From Candidatus Ornithobacterium hominis (GTDB lineage Bacteria; Bacteroidota; Bacteroidia; Flavobacteriales; Weeksellaceae), in assembly GCF_951229915.1 (NCBI RefSeq), contig NZ_OX579588.1:1302001-1366000 (forward strand): a DNA stretch of 64,000 nt, written 5' to 3'. The notes under the pieces were generated by a model that worked only from the letters and a program-made list of their open reading frames with translations, did no database searches and was not told the DNA's origin. Positions 1-8,850 of this stretch are shown piece by piece (position 1 is the stretch's first letter; the number at the start of each line of letters is the position of its first letter). Both the position numbers and the translations under genes were made by a program.

Positions 1-734
1 ACTTTATTACCTTTATCATTCCTAATGATGGTTTCTAGTACAAAATTCCCATTTTTAGAAGCCTTATTAATTTTGGTCTTTAAATTAACTTTAGCAAAAT
101 CTTTATTGACTACTGGCGTAGTAACATAAGTTCCCCAAATTGGGATATGAACCTCATCGGTCACCACTACAGAAACATTCCGATACAAGCCTGCTCCTGG
201 ATACCATCTTGATTGCTCTGGACGATTCATCAAATGAACAGCAAGTGTGTTTTTTTTCCCTTCAACTACAAAATCGGTAACATCAAAATGAAAGGAATTG
301 TAACCATAAGGCCATTCTCCTACATACTGACCATTCATATAAATTTTTGAATTTGCCATAGCCCCATCAAATACCAACGTTACCTTTTTCCCTTTACTAT
401 ATTGGGGGATTTCAAACTGCTTCCTATAAAGCCCTACACCAACAAAGGGTAACCCGCCAGTCCGCCCAGCATGTTCGGTTGCTTCCGTTTGCCCATCTTG
501 GATAATAGCTACATTTTGCATATCATTTTTAGGACTAAACGGCCCATAGATTGCCCAGTCGTGGGGTACAGTAACGGTTTGCCACTGGCTATCATCAAAG
601 GTTGAAGTCATAAAATTAGCATCTTCTGTGCGAGAGAATTTCCAGTTTTTTTCTAAAAGGAATTCACTACGATTCTGTGCATTTATTTGAAAAACGGCTA
701 AAAGGCTTAGGGGATAAAAAAACGTTTTCTTCAT
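1..734 (-). CDS. Glycoside hydrolase family 2 beta-galactosidase, N-terminal part (cut by window edge)
   Basis: The reverse strand is open from an ATG at 734 to the window edge, giving about 244 residues. Residues 1-20 form a signal peptide ending in NAQ. The next part has the GH2 sugar-binding (jelly-roll) pattern: WKF near the start, VPHDWAIYGPF, GLYRKQF, VTLVFDGAM, IYMNGQYVGEWPYGYNSF and WYPGAGLYRNV. These are hallmarks of secreted Bacteroidota beta-galactosidases. The catalytic TIM barrel lies outside the window, so exact specificity cannot be read. It would remove terminal beta-galactose from glycans in the periplasm or at the surface, which fits the galactose genes at 46823-50636. Confidence 0.85.
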   Translation of the reverse strand, partial: MKKTFFYPLSLLAVFQINAQNRSEFLLEKNWKFSRTEDANFMTSTFDDSQWQTVTVPHDWAIYGPFSPKNDMQNVAIIQDGQTEATEHAGRTGGLPFVGVGLYRKQFEIPQYSKGKKVTLVFDGAMANSKIYMNGQYVGEWPYGYNSFHFDVTDFVVEGKKNTLAVHLMNRPEQSRWYPGAGLYRNVSVVVTDEVHIPIWGTYVTTPVVNKDFAKVNLKTKINKASKNGNFVLETIIRNDKGNK

Positions 735-1180
735 AATCTATTAAAAAAATTATACGCTAACATGCATTATTTTTCGTGAAAATACGTTTAATTGTTCTAA
801 AAAGTATCTTCAAAATTGAGAGGCAAACGGCTTTAACTGTTAATTTTCTTCTTGGAATTCATTGAAAAACATGCAAAATCATCGTCCTAAGATACGATTC
901 TTTACAATATCACACAACTTTTCAATCATTTATTTTATTGAATACTAAAGGCTTGATTGTTTTTTAGGGAGAAAAAACAGATTCCACTATTTTTCATATT
1001 TAAATTTCCTTAAAAGGATTGAAGCCTTATTTTTTTCTAATCATGCAAACAGTTTATGATATGATAAGAAGAATACTAACTAAAAAATAATAGTTTCAGC
1101 GGTAGTATCTCACCTACTTACATACTTAGTGAAATACTACCCTTCCCTATTTTCTTTACTTATTCTTGACTTAAAAAAAT
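735..1180. other. AT-rich intergenic region
   Basis: 446 bases between the GH2 start and the end of mscL. It must hold the GH2 promoter, but I see no clear TAnnTTTG box on the reverse strand, no tRNA and no convincing reading frame. Core words AAGGCTT or AAGCCTT of the dispersed palindrome occur at 948 and 1022 without their AT arms. Confidence 0.5.
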
Positions 1181-1591
1181 TCAAGCCTTTTTCTGTAAAA
1201 TATCTCTGATTTCTGCCAAAAGCTCTTCTTGCGTAGGCCCAGATGCCTTCTTTTCTTTTGGCTTTCTCACTGTACCATAAGCCTTTACAATCACAAAAAG
1301 AATGAAACCAACGATAACTAAATTCACCAATGCATTAACCCAAGCTCCATAACGGATGGCATTCTCGGGCTTGAATCCTTCTTCGCCTTTTACCCCCACT
1401 GCTGGAGATAAAATAATTTTTTTATCAGAAAAATCAATTTCATCTGAGAATTGCCCCACGATTGGCATCATAATATCTTCTGTAAATCCATTGACCACCA
1501 TACTTACAGCTCCTGCCAAAATTACAGCAACTGATAAATCGATTACATTCCCCGTCAGGATAAAATCTCTAAATTCTTTTAATATTTTCAT
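1181..1591 (-). CDS. mscL: Large-conductance mechanosensitive channel MscL
   Basis: 136 residues, the usual MscL length. The N-terminus MKILKEFRDFILTGNVIDLS matches the family's amphipathic helix and first transmembrane segment. A second membrane helix lies near residues 85-107 (VNALVNLVIVGFILFVIVKA), followed by the cytoplasmic helix ending EELLAEIRDIL. It opens as a pressure valve in the inner membrane under hypo-osmotic shock. The open frame extends 18 codons further upstream, but the ATG at 1589-1591 gives the family N-terminus and sits just after an AAGG. It follows the DUF192 gene by 10 bases on the same strand. Confidence 0.93.
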   Translation of the reverse strand: MKILKEFRDFILTGNVIDLSVAVILAGAVSMVVNGFTEDIMMPIVGQFSDEIDFSDKKIILSPAVGVKGEEGFKPENAIRYGAWVNALVNLVIVGFILFVIVKAYGTVRKPKEKKASGPTQEELLAEIRDILQKKA

Positions 1592-1601
1592 CCTTATATT
1601 T

Positions 1602-2096
1602 TTAATTTTTAGAATAAGAAATTTTTGTTTTACTTGGTTCAACACCCCAAGTTTTTGCTTTACCTCCGTTCACTTCCAGTACAAAACGGTAGTTTGCATT
1701 TGCTCCATATTGAATTTTAGTTTCATAAGGACGGGCGTTTTCATGATAATTAATCAGGATACTATCTTTATCAAAAAACAAAATATCCAATGGAATTCTT
1801 GTGTTTTTCATCCAAAATGAAGAGCTATTATCTTCATCAAAAATAAATAACATTCCTTCATTTTCGCCCAAACTAGAGCGATTCATCAATCCGATTCGGC
1901 GTGTATTATTATTTTCAGCAAATTCTGCATCAATAATTTTGAGGGTATCTGCTTCGTTTTTTAAATAAACTTCTCCTTGTTTGATGAATTGAATATCTAT
2001 CTCCTCTGTATTTGCCGTCGTAGAATGTTTTTTTTCATTTTTACAGCTAATTAATCCTAAAATAGAAAATAAAAGAATAATTTTAATTTGTTTCAT
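1602..2096 (-). CDS. DUF192 family lipoprotein
   Basis: 164 residues. The N-terminus has a lipoprotein signal (LGLISC, Cys at about residue 18). The rest matches DUF192: RRIGLMNR, a pattern of GMLFIFDEDNSSSFWMKNT, IPLDILFFDKD and a C-terminal VLEVNGGKAKTWGV. The biochemical role of DUF192 is unknown. It overlaps lgt by 14 bases and precedes mscL by 10, so the genes are probably co-transcribed. Confidence 0.85.
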   Translation of the reverse strand: MKQIKIILLFSILGLISCKNEKKHSTTANTEEIDIQFIKQGEVYLKNEADTLKIIDAEFAENNNTRRIGLMNRSSLGENEGMLFIFDEDNSSSFWMKNTRIPLDILFFDKDSILINYHENARPYETKIQYGANANYRFVLEVNGGKAKTWGVEPSKTKISYSKN

Positions 2097-2964
2097 GATT
2101 TTTCTTATTTACTTGATAAATTATAAATAACCCAATGAGAATGAACGGAATACTTAAAAGCTGCCCATTGTTTAAATTTAAATTTAATGTTTCTGCAACC
2201 CATTCCACTCCTTGGTCTTCTTTGAAAAATTCAATGATGTATCGGATAACAAATAGTAGCACAAAGAATAACCCGAAAATAAATCCGTTTTTCTTTCTCA
2301 TGTGAGGTTTTTGATACAAAAACCAAAGAATGAAAAAAAGCAAAATGTAACAACCTGCCTCATAGAGTTGTGCAGGATGCCGAGGGACTAATTCTCCATA
2401 GCTCGGACTTTGCTTCTCAAACAAAACTGCCCACGGTAGATTAGATGGTTTACCTACTATTTCTGAATTTACAAAATTCCCAATCCGTACAAATGCTCCT
2501 CCTATCGCTACGGTTATTGCTAAACGGTCTAATAGCCAAAGTAAGTTTTTCCCCTTCAAGTATTTTTTTGTAAAAAGATAAGAGCTTATCAATAGCCCCA
2601 ATGTGGCTCCGTGGCTAGCTAAACCTTGAAATCCTACAAATTTGTAATTTTTTATCATCCCAAAGAGAGCTTCGCTCCCTGGTGAATATTGAATCGGCAA
2701 AAAGACCTCCAGTGGGCGTTCAATGAAAGCTCTCGGGTCATAAAATAAATACTCTCCTAAACGTGCTCCAAGCACGGCTCCGAAAAAGGTGTATAAAAAT
2801 AAAGGGTCTAAATGTTCTTTACTGACACCTTCTTTCTGAAAAAAATAGGCCATAATGCGGTAACCTATCAAGAAAGCTGCTACCCACATGAGACTGTAAA
2901 AATGCAAGGTAAAGCCTAAAATATTGAAGCCTTCTGAGCCCTGCCAAGTGATATAATTTAACAT
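2083..2964 (-). CDS. lgt: Prolipoprotein diacylglyceryl transferase Lgt
   Basis: 293 residues with about seven membrane helices. The Lgt signature RIGNFVNSEIVG is at residues 160-171, and the essential-His region GLASHGA is near residue 118. It transfers diacylglycerol from phosphatidylglycerol to the lipobox cysteine of prolipoproteins in the inner membrane. Several substrates are encoded here, including the DUF192, DUF1573, MsrA and M13 peptidase proteins. It sits directly downstream of yidD and overlaps the DUF192 gene. Confidence 0.96.
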   Translation of the reverse strand: MLNYITWQGSEGFNILGFTLHFYSLMWVAAFLIGYRIMAYFFQKEGVSKEHLDPLFLYTFFGAVLGARLGEYLFYDPRAFIERPLEVFLPIQYSPGSEALFGMIKNYKFVGFQGLASHGATLGLLISSYLFTKKYLKGKNLLWLLDRLAITVAIGGAFVRIGNFVNSEIVGKPSNLPWAVLFEKQSPSYGELVPRHPAQLYEAGCYILLFFILWFLYQKPHMRKKNGFIFGLFFVLLFVIRYIIEFFKEDQGVEWVAETLNLNLNNGQLLSIPFILIGLFIIYQVNKKNHETN

Positions 2965-2974
2965 AGTTTCTTAA

Positions 2975-3205
2975 TTACGGCACAGGATCATAACCACTTC
3001 CTCCCCTAGGGTGACAGCGCAAAATCCTGCGAATTGTCAGGTATAAACCATAGTACAAGCCATGCGTTTTCAGTGCTTCTATCCCATACTGAGAACACGT
3101 GGGTGTAAAACGGCAATTGCTCCCCAGCCAAGGACTGATAGCCCATTGATAGAATTTTATCAAAAGGATAAAAGGTGCGATTAATATTTTCTGTAAGCCT
3201 TTCAA
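2975..3205 (-). CDS. yidD: Membrane protein insertion efficiency factor YidD
   Basis: 76 residues. The family core [15 protein letters not shown] is at residues 31-45, and the end [17 protein letters not shown] is typical. YidD assists YidC-dependent membrane insertion. The start appears to be TTG at 3203-3205, because no in-frame ATG gives the family N-terminus. A TATATTTG box lies only 8 bases upstream, so the 5' UTR would be very short. It lies 10 bases upstream of lgt. Confidence 0.93.
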   Translation of the reverse strand: MKGLQKILIAPFILLIKFYQWAISPWLGSNCRFTPTCSQYGIEALKTHGLYYGLYLTIRRILRCHPRGGSGYDPVP

Positions 3206-3212
3206 ATCGGGG

Positions 3213-3220
3213 CAAATATA
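3213..3220 (-). promoter_or_regulatory. -7 box upstream of yidD
   Basis: The reverse strand reads TATATTTG, matching the Bacteroidota -7 consensus TAnnTTTG, 8 bases before the TTG start. I see no -33 TTTG at normal spacing; a dispersed palindrome occupies that place. Confidence 0.35.
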
Positions 3221-3229
3221 AAGTTTTTA

Positions 3230-3254
3230 TTTTTTCCTAAGGCTTAAAAAATTT
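3230..3254 (+). repeat. Dispersed 25-bp palindrome (G form), intergenic
   Basis: Core AAGGCTT at 3239-3245 with right arm AAAAAATTT. It lies upstream of yidD, about where its -33 region should be. Confidence 0.75.
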
Positions 3255-3284
3255 CAAGATTTTTTATTCTTGGGGATTTTCAAT

Positions 3285-3309
3285 AAATTTCTAAAGGCTT
3301 AATTTTTTT
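3285..3309 (+). repeat. Dispersed palindrome, degenerate copy
   Basis: Core AAGGCTT at 3294-3300 with left arm AATTTCTA. The right arm is mostly T, so the copy is asymmetric. It abuts the ppc stop codon. Confidence 0.5.
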
Positions 3310-5886
3310 TTAAGCCGAGTTTCTGCTCGCATTGATGTTCCCGAAGAGACATCGCATTACCATATTCTCATATACTTCTTTTTTATCATTATTTTCTTGA
3401 ATTTTTTGCAGGGCGTATTGTTGAATTGTCAACAGTGGTAAGACAATTTTTTCTCTCATATCTACAGAAGCTTTGCTTACGGGCTCATCTTCCATCAGCG
3501 TTTTGTAGCCTGAGACCTCGAGTATCATTTGCTTTGTCAACTCAAATTCGTTATACAAAAGCTCCCAAAATTCACCAAATTCTATATCATCTTTCATATA
3601 TTGAGTTAGTGGAAAATAGGTTTTCATCATCGACATCATACTATTTTCTACCAAAGTCTTGAAAAAGCTAGATTGTTTAAATAATTTTTTTAACTCTTCT
3701 ATTTTCCCATTTTCTTTGTAAAATTGAATGGCTGTACCAAAGCCGTAATATCCTGGTACATTTTGTTTGAGCAAACTCCACGAGCCCACGAAGGGTATGG
3801 CTCTCAAGTCACTAAATATCAATTTATTACCACTCCCTCTTTTGCTGGGGCGACTTCCGATATTGGTTTTCCCGTAGTATTTGAGTGTACTCATTTTTTC
3901 TAGATATGGTACAAATTTTTCATTCTCTTTTAATTCAACGTATTTCTGATAACTCTTCTGGGCTAAATTATTTAAAATTTCTCTTTCGTTCTCATTCAGA
4001 TTGATTTTATCATTTTTGAAGACTTCATTATTTACTCCCGCCGTTAGTAATTGCTCAAAATTATAATAAGATTGCTCCTTGGTTCCATAAACGGAAGTTA
4101 TCGTCTGCCCTTGTATCGTCAATTGAATTTCGTAATTAGCAATATCTTGCCCCTGAGATTCATAAAATTGATGCGTTTTACCACCACCGCGCGCTGGTGG
4201 CCCTCCTCTACCGTCAAAAAATACCACTTTTACTCCATTGGCTTTAGCCACGCGACTCAGTGCTTCTTTCGTTTCATAAATTCCCCAATTGGCACGCACG
4301 TAGCCACCATCTTTGGTTCCATCTGAGAAGCCTAGCATGATGGTTTGTTTTCCATTTCTTCGCTTCAGATGTGCGGCGTAATTTTTTTGATTGTACAGAA
4401 GATTCATCACGTTTTCTGAATTAGAAAAACCTTTAATGGTTTCAAACAAAGGAATGATGTCAAATTTTATATCCTCATCTTTATAGCCACAATATTTGAA
4501 AAACGCATATACATTGAGTATATCAAAAACGCTTTCACTATTGGAAATAATGTAGCGGTGAACGCCTTTTTCGCCATTGATGGCTTGTATTTCTTTCAGT
4601 TGTTTGATATTGTTTATCGTATCCTTAATGATTTCATCTTCATAATCTTCTGCTTGAATATTGAGTGATTTTTCTGTGAGAAATTTAATTTTATCTTCAT
4701 CTTCCAAGCTATCATAGTCTACTTTAAATTCTTTCTGGAAAATAGCTCTTATCATTAAATCATGTTTGCTGCTATCTTGGCGAATGTCTAAACTAGCAAA
4801 GTGGGTTCCGAATAAGTTAACCCGATCTATCAATTCATCTAAATCATTTAAATAAAGAGAGTTATAATCTTTTATCAAGATTTTTCTAATTTCTTTAAGT
4901 TGATTGAGTAATTCTTCTTGTTTTACACTCGTCTCGCCTTGGAAGATGCATTTGTATAGCTTTTGGCTGATTTCTTTCACTAAATCATTTACTTTTCTAA
5001 ATGTTAATTTCTTTCTCAATTCTTTCAAATGATTATAATAACACTTCAGGATAGAAATATTTAATTCCTGTGCGACTCGCCAAGTTGTATCCGCTTTCAC
5101 AAAAGGATTCCCGTCACGGTCTCCGCCTGGCCAAAAGCCCAATTGAATCATATCTGAATTCTCAGAAGCTATGTCTTCTCCAAATAATAATTTAACTTCT
5201 GTAAACAAGCTACCCAAGCTATCATAATAAATATGGCGTAGGTAATAGATAATGCTCAGCGCTTCATCATAAGGTGTTGGTTTTTTGTGCGTTATAAATG
5301 GCGTCAAACCTAATTGCTGTAGCAACAAATCAATCCTGCTCACGCTATCTTTTCTGATAGCATCACGCATTTCGTGCATAATTCTTTGAACTTCATTGGA
5401 ATAAAATTGCGTAGGATGGGCTGTGAAAACGACTCGCACAGCAAAGTTCTTCAGTTTTTCTCTCACTTCATCTAGCTTATTATTTTCCTTTGCTACCTGA
5501 TATAGATGGTGCACAGTCCCGAAATCTGCCTTATCATGCAAGGAACGAAAAGCGACATCTTCTATACTATCAAACAAGACGACTTGACGCTCAATGTATT
5601 GAATAATTCTAAACATTAAGTCAATTTGCTCATCCTCATCCATTGATTCCGTATGATCTCTAAAGAATTCTTCTATAATTTGTCTAGGTTCTTTCCCTTG
5701 CGCATAACCCTCCTTGCTTTCCTTGTACAGAAAGGGAATCAACATCCCAATATTGCTCATTTTCTCATAAGGAAGAGCTGTGAAAAGACTGTTGTAAATC
5801 AAATATTTATTGGCAACGATTTGGCGGAAAACATCCTGCCGTTGTTGTTTTCTCATGCGTTTTACTTTAAATTCTATTTCATTCAT
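3310..5886 (-). CDS. ppc: Phosphoenolpyruvate carboxylase
   Basis: About 858 residues. Catalytic motifs are visible: VVFTAHPTQ with the catalytic His near residue 157, GFSDGTKDGGY, GRGGPPARGGG near residue 560 and GSRPSKRG. It makes oxaloacetate from PEP and bicarbonate, an anaplerotic step in the cytosol. ATG at 5884-5886 is preferred; one codon upstream is TTG. The C-terminus ends NASRNSA rather than the common NTG, so the usual C-terminal tail is altered. It stands alone between yidD and a YceI gene. Confidence 0.95.
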   Translation of the reverse strand: MNEIEFKVKRMRKQQRQDVFRQIVANKYLIYNSLFTALPYEKMSNIGMLIPFLYKESKEGYAQGKEPRQIIEEFFRDHTESMDEDEQIDLMFRIIQYIERQVVLFDSIEDVAFRSLHDKADFGTVHHLYQVAKENNKLDEVREKLKNFAVRVVFTAHPTQFYSNEVQRIMHEMRDAIRKDSVSRIDLLLQQLGLTPFITHKKPTPYDEALSIIYYLRHIYYDSLGSLFTEVKLLFGEDIASENSDMIQLGFWPGGDRDGNPFVKADTTWRVAQELNISILKCYYNHLKELRKKLTFRKVNDLVKEISQKLYKCIFQGETSVKQEELLNQLKEIRKILIKDYNSLYLNDLDELIDRVNLFGTHFASLDIRQDSSKHDLMIRAIFQKEFKVDYDSLEDEDKIKFLTEKSLNIQAEDYEDEIIKDTINNIKQLKEIQAINGEKGVHRYIISNSESVFDILNVYAFFKYCGYKDEDIKFDIIPLFETIKGFSNSENVMNLLYNQKNYAAHLKRRNGKQTIMLGFSDGTKDGGYVRANWGIYETKEALSRVAKANGVKVVFFDGRGGPPARGGGKTHQFYESQGQDIANYEIQLTIQGQTITSVYGTKEQSYYNFEQLLTAGVNNEVFKNDKINLNENEREILNNLAQKSYQKYVELKENEKFVPYLEKMSTLKYYGKTNIGSRPSKRGSGNKLIFSDLRAIPFVGSWSLLKQNVPGYYGFGTAIQFYKENGKIEELKKLFKQSSFFKTLVENSMMSMMKTYFPLTQYMKDDIEFGEFWELLYNEFELTKQMILEVSGYKTLMEDEPVSKASVDMREKIVLPLLTIQQYALQKIQENNDKKEVYENMVMRCLFGNINASRNSA

Positions 5887-5979
5887 CAAAAATTATACAA
5901 TAAAAAAAAGACTCAGAGAAATTTCTGAATCTTTTCCTATTAATTCGAGCCTATGCTAAATTTCATATTTAATTTTCAA

Positions 5980-6537
5980 TTACTTAAACTTGATGTTAAA
6001 ATTCAGTGAAACATCGTCTCCCGTCTTTATTGTTCCAAACATAGCTGTAGGCGGTTCTATGCCAAAATCAGTTAATTTAAACGTGTAGCTGCCAATCAGT
6101 GTAATCGTTTTACCAATCACATTTCCTGCAACATTGAGCTTTACCTCCTTTCGGGCTCCAGCAAAAGTAAAATAGCCATGCAATACCCAATTTTCATTTT
6201 TTTTAGTAGCAGAAATAAGCTCAAAATCCACATTTTTAAATCGGTCATTTTTCATCGCATCATACGCCACCTTATCCATTGCATCTTTACCACTCTTCAG
6301 GTTAGTCACCTTCATCTGAACTCTCATTTCTTGAATTGACTTCAAATTTGAATTTTGCACGACCCCCTTCAGGTAACCTTCACTATAATCAGAATTCATT
6401 TCCCAATCATGCAAAGTTGAAGTTCCCGTGATTTCCAAATCAGAATCCACAACATTATAAATTTGAGCTTTCATAAAGCCGAAGGCAAAGAATAATCCTG
6501 CAACCAAAAGAATTCCTTTGTAACTTAAATTTCTCAT
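5980..6537 (-). CDS. YceI family secreted protein
   Basis: 185 residues with a signal peptide (hydrophobic 8-20, ending FMKAQ). The mature part resembles the YceI lipocalin-like barrel: STLHDWEMNS near the start, AYDAMKNDRFKNVDFEL in the middle and LTDFGIEPPTAMFGTIKTGD near the end. YceI proteins bind isoprenoid or amphiphilic ligands in the periplasm; the ligand here is unknown. The gene diverges from a polyprenyl synthase, a suggestive but unproven link. Confidence 0.85.
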   Translation of the reverse strand: MRNLSYKGILLVAGLFFAFGFMKAQIYNVVDSDLEITGTSTLHDWEMNSDYSEGYLKGVVQNSNLKSIQEMRVQMKVTNLKSGKDAMDKVAYDAMKNDRFKNVDFELISATKKNENWVLHGYFTFAGARKEVKLNVAGNVIGKTITLIGSYTFKLTDFGIEPPTAMFGTIKTGDDVSLNFNIKFK

Positions 6538-6875
6538 AACTTTTACTTTTAGTAATTATATCAAAATTACTAAAAAATATGCTTTTTTGCTAACTTGATA
6601 AACTTATAATTTGAAATTATAACATTATTTTTTTAAAGCCTTATTAAAATTTCACATTTACAAAGTTTTTTAATCTAAAAATTTATCATAATAAATTAAA
6701 ACATAGAAGGTTAAAAAAGTAAACTGAAAATCTAAAATTGCAAAAAAAAGCTAAGTTGCAAACAGCTGAGTATTTTAGTTAAAATTTAGTTGAAAATTAA
6801 ATAAGGCTCAAAAAATTTAAAATTATTCGTTTTTAGCCACAAATATTAATTACTTTTACACTCAAAGTCCTTTGC
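6538..6875. other. Divergent intergenic region with palindrome copy
   Basis: 338 very AT-rich bases between yceI and the polyprenyl synthase. A reverse-strand TAATTTTG at 6562-6569 fits a -7 box for the yceI gene. A C-form palindrome has its core at 6636-6642, and a one-mismatch version (AAGGCTC followed by AAAAAATTT) is near 6803. No gene seen. Confidence 0.5.
6627..6651 (-). repeat. Dispersed palindrome (C form), intergenic
   Basis: Core AAGCCTT at 6636-6642 with left arm ATTTTTTTA; the right arm is imperfect (ATTAAAATTT). Confidence 0.65.
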
Positions 6876-7850
6876 ATGGAAGCATTAAAAAAATACCAAG
6901 AAATTTTTCATGAGCAATTTGACGCGCTCCGATTTGACCAAAAGAAACCCTCTGAATTATACGGACCCATTGATTACCTTCTCCAGCTTGGGGGCAAGCG
7001 ACTTCGCCCACTTGTTTCTCTAATGGCGTGCGACATTTTTGGCGGGACTATTCAAAAAGCCGTCAAACCCAGTATTGCCATTGAGCTTTTTCACAATTTC
7101 ACACTAATGCATGATGACATCATGGATTCCGCCCCACTAAGGCGCGGGAGAACCACCGTTCATGAAAAATATGATGTAAACACAGCCATCTTGTCTGGTG
7201 ATGCTTTATTGATTCAGTCTTATCAGTTTTTTGAGGATCTTGAGCCTCACTTGTTCAAAGAAGTCATTTCTCTATTCTCGGCTACTGCTGCAAAATTATG
7301 CGAAGGGCAACAATATGATATGAACTTTATGCAACAGAGTGAAGTGGATTTGGATGAATACTTGGATATGATAAAGAAAAAAACTGGGGTATTGACGGCA
7401 GCAGCGTTCAAAATTGGTGCCATTATAGCCCAAGCTTCGCCAGAGGACGCCGATCGCATTTATCAGTTCGGGGAAAACCTAGGCATTGCTTTTCAGCTCA
7501 AAGACGATTTACTAGATGTTTTTGGCGAAAAATCAGCTGTAGGCAAAAAACAAGCTGGCGATATTTTTGAAAACAAAAAAACTATTCTTTTCATTAAGGC
7601 TTTAGAAAAAGGAAACGAACAACAAATAAAAGAATTGAAATACTGGTATAGCATTACTGCTGAGAATATTGATAAAATCTATGCTGTAGAACGAATCTTC
7701 AAGCAATTAAAAGTTGATCTACTCGTGAGCGAAATGATAGATGAATATACACAAAAAGCTCAAAATTTCATCGAACAGATAGAGGGGCATAAAATATCCA
7801 AAGATATTCTGTACGAATTTAGTGACCGATTGATTTCCAGACGATATTAA
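6876..7850 (+). CDS. Polyprenyl (prenyl diphosphate) synthase
   Basis: 324 residues of the trans-prenyltransferase family. The first Asp-rich motif sits in LMHDDIMDSAPLRRG, the second in QLKDDLLDVFG, and GGKRLRP is near residue 40. It condenses isopentenyl diphosphate with an allylic diphosphate to make a precursor for quinone side chains or undecaprenyl lipids; chain length cannot be read confidently. It heads a tight run with the GSCFA gene (4-base gap) and tatD. Confidence 0.9.
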   Translation: MEALKKYQEIFHEQFDALRFDQKKPSELYGPIDYLLQLGGKRLRPLVSLMACDIFGGTIQKAVKPSIAIELFHNFTLMHDDIMDSAPLRRGRTTVHEKYDVNTAILSGDALLIQSYQFFEDLEPHLFKEVISLFSATAAKLCEGQQYDMNFMQQSEVDLDEYLDMIKKKTGVLTAAAFKIGAIIAQASPEDADRIYQFGENLGIAFQLKDDLLDVFGEKSAVGKKQAGDIFENKKTILFIKALEKGNEQQIKELKYWYSITAENIDKIYAVERIFKQLKVDLLVSEMIDEYTQKAQNFIEQIEGHKISKDILYEFSDRLISRRY

Positions 7851-7854
7851 GCCT

Positions 7855-8850
7855 ATGCAACTTTTCACCGAAGTTTCATGTAAAACTCCTCCTTTTCAGC
7901 TTTCTCATCGCGACAAGATTTTACTCATGGGGAGTTGCTTCAGCATCGAAGTTGGCGAAAAATTGCAGAAAAGTAAATTCCCAGTTTTAGTCAATCCTTT
8001 TGGTACACTTTTTCATCCTTGGGCAGTAGAAACAGCTCTATCTCGCATCTACACACTCCAATTTTACACGGAAAATGAAATTTTTCATTACCAAGATTTA
8101 TACTTTAGCTGGGATCACAGTACGCTGTTTTCTAGACCTAAACTAACGGAGACGCTTACCAATATCAATGAAAAATTAGAAATCGCTCATGAGCATACTC
8201 AGCAGAGCCATGTTTTTGTGTTTACCCTTGGTACAGCTTGGGTTTATGAATTGAAAAAAGCAAAAATAACAGTGGGGAATTGCCATAAAGTGCCTTCCTC
8301 TCAATTTCATAAATTCTTGATGAGTCCCGCAGAAATTTTTAAAGCCTTAAAAAATTGTGTGGAAATTTGCCTTGACCTCAACCCCGAGGCTAAAATTATT
8401 TTTACCATTAGCCCTGTTCGGCATTGGAGAGATGGCGCTCATGACAACCAATTGAGTAAGTCATCATTATTTTTAGGCTTAGAAAAAGTTTTAGAAGATT
8501 ATCCTCAAGCTGTTTATTACTTCCCTTCCTATGAAATTATTTTGGACGAATTGCGAGACTACAGGTACTTCAAATCTGATTTACTGCATCCCAATGAGAC
8601 GGCAATTAATTTCGTTTGGGAAAAATTTAGCCATTTATTCTTTTCTTCTGAAACTTTGAATCTGAACCAAAAAGTAGAAACTCTAAACCAAGCAATGGCG
8701 CACCGCCCTCGTAACCCCAATACACTGGCACATCGTAAGTTTTTATACGACACGCTAAAGAAAGCCGAAAAACTCAGCATCAATTTCCCTACAGGAAGCT
8801 TTGATGAAGAAATTAAAATTCTAAAAGAAAAAATACACCATGTATATTGA
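7855..8850 (+). CDS. GSCFA domain protein
   Basis: 331 residues. The family-defining segment appears as LLMGSCFSIEVGEKL near residue 25, followed by NPFGTLFHP. Later come FVFTLGTAWVYE, IIFTISPVRHWRDG and DLLHPNE, the blocks of an SGNH-hydrolase-like fold (Ser in GSC, Asp/His in DLLHP). The substrate is unknown. Its last 11 bases overlap tatD. A palindrome copy inside the gene encodes FKALKN. Confidence 0.85.
   Translation: MQLFTEVSCKTPPFQLSHRDKILLMGSCFSIEVGEKLQKSKFPVLVNPFGTLFHPWAVETALSRIYTLQFYTENEIFHYQDLYFSWDHSTLFSRPKLTETLTNINEKLEIAHEHTQQSHVFVFTLGTAWVYELKKAKITVGNCHKVPSSQFHKFLMSPAEIFKALKNCVEICLDLNPEAKIIFTISPVRHWRDGAHDNQLSKSSLFLGLEKVLEDYPQAVYYFPSYEIILDELRDYRYFKSDLLHPNETAINFVWEKFSHLFFSSETLNLNQKVETLNQAMAHRPRNPNTLAHRKFLYDTLKKAEKLSINFPTGSFDEEIKILKEKIHHVY
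8333..8357 (-). repeat. Dispersed palindrome (C form) inside the GSCFA gene
   Basis: Core AAGCCTT at 8342-8348 with arms ATTTTTA and AAAAAATT. It encodes IFKALKN. Confidence 0.75.
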
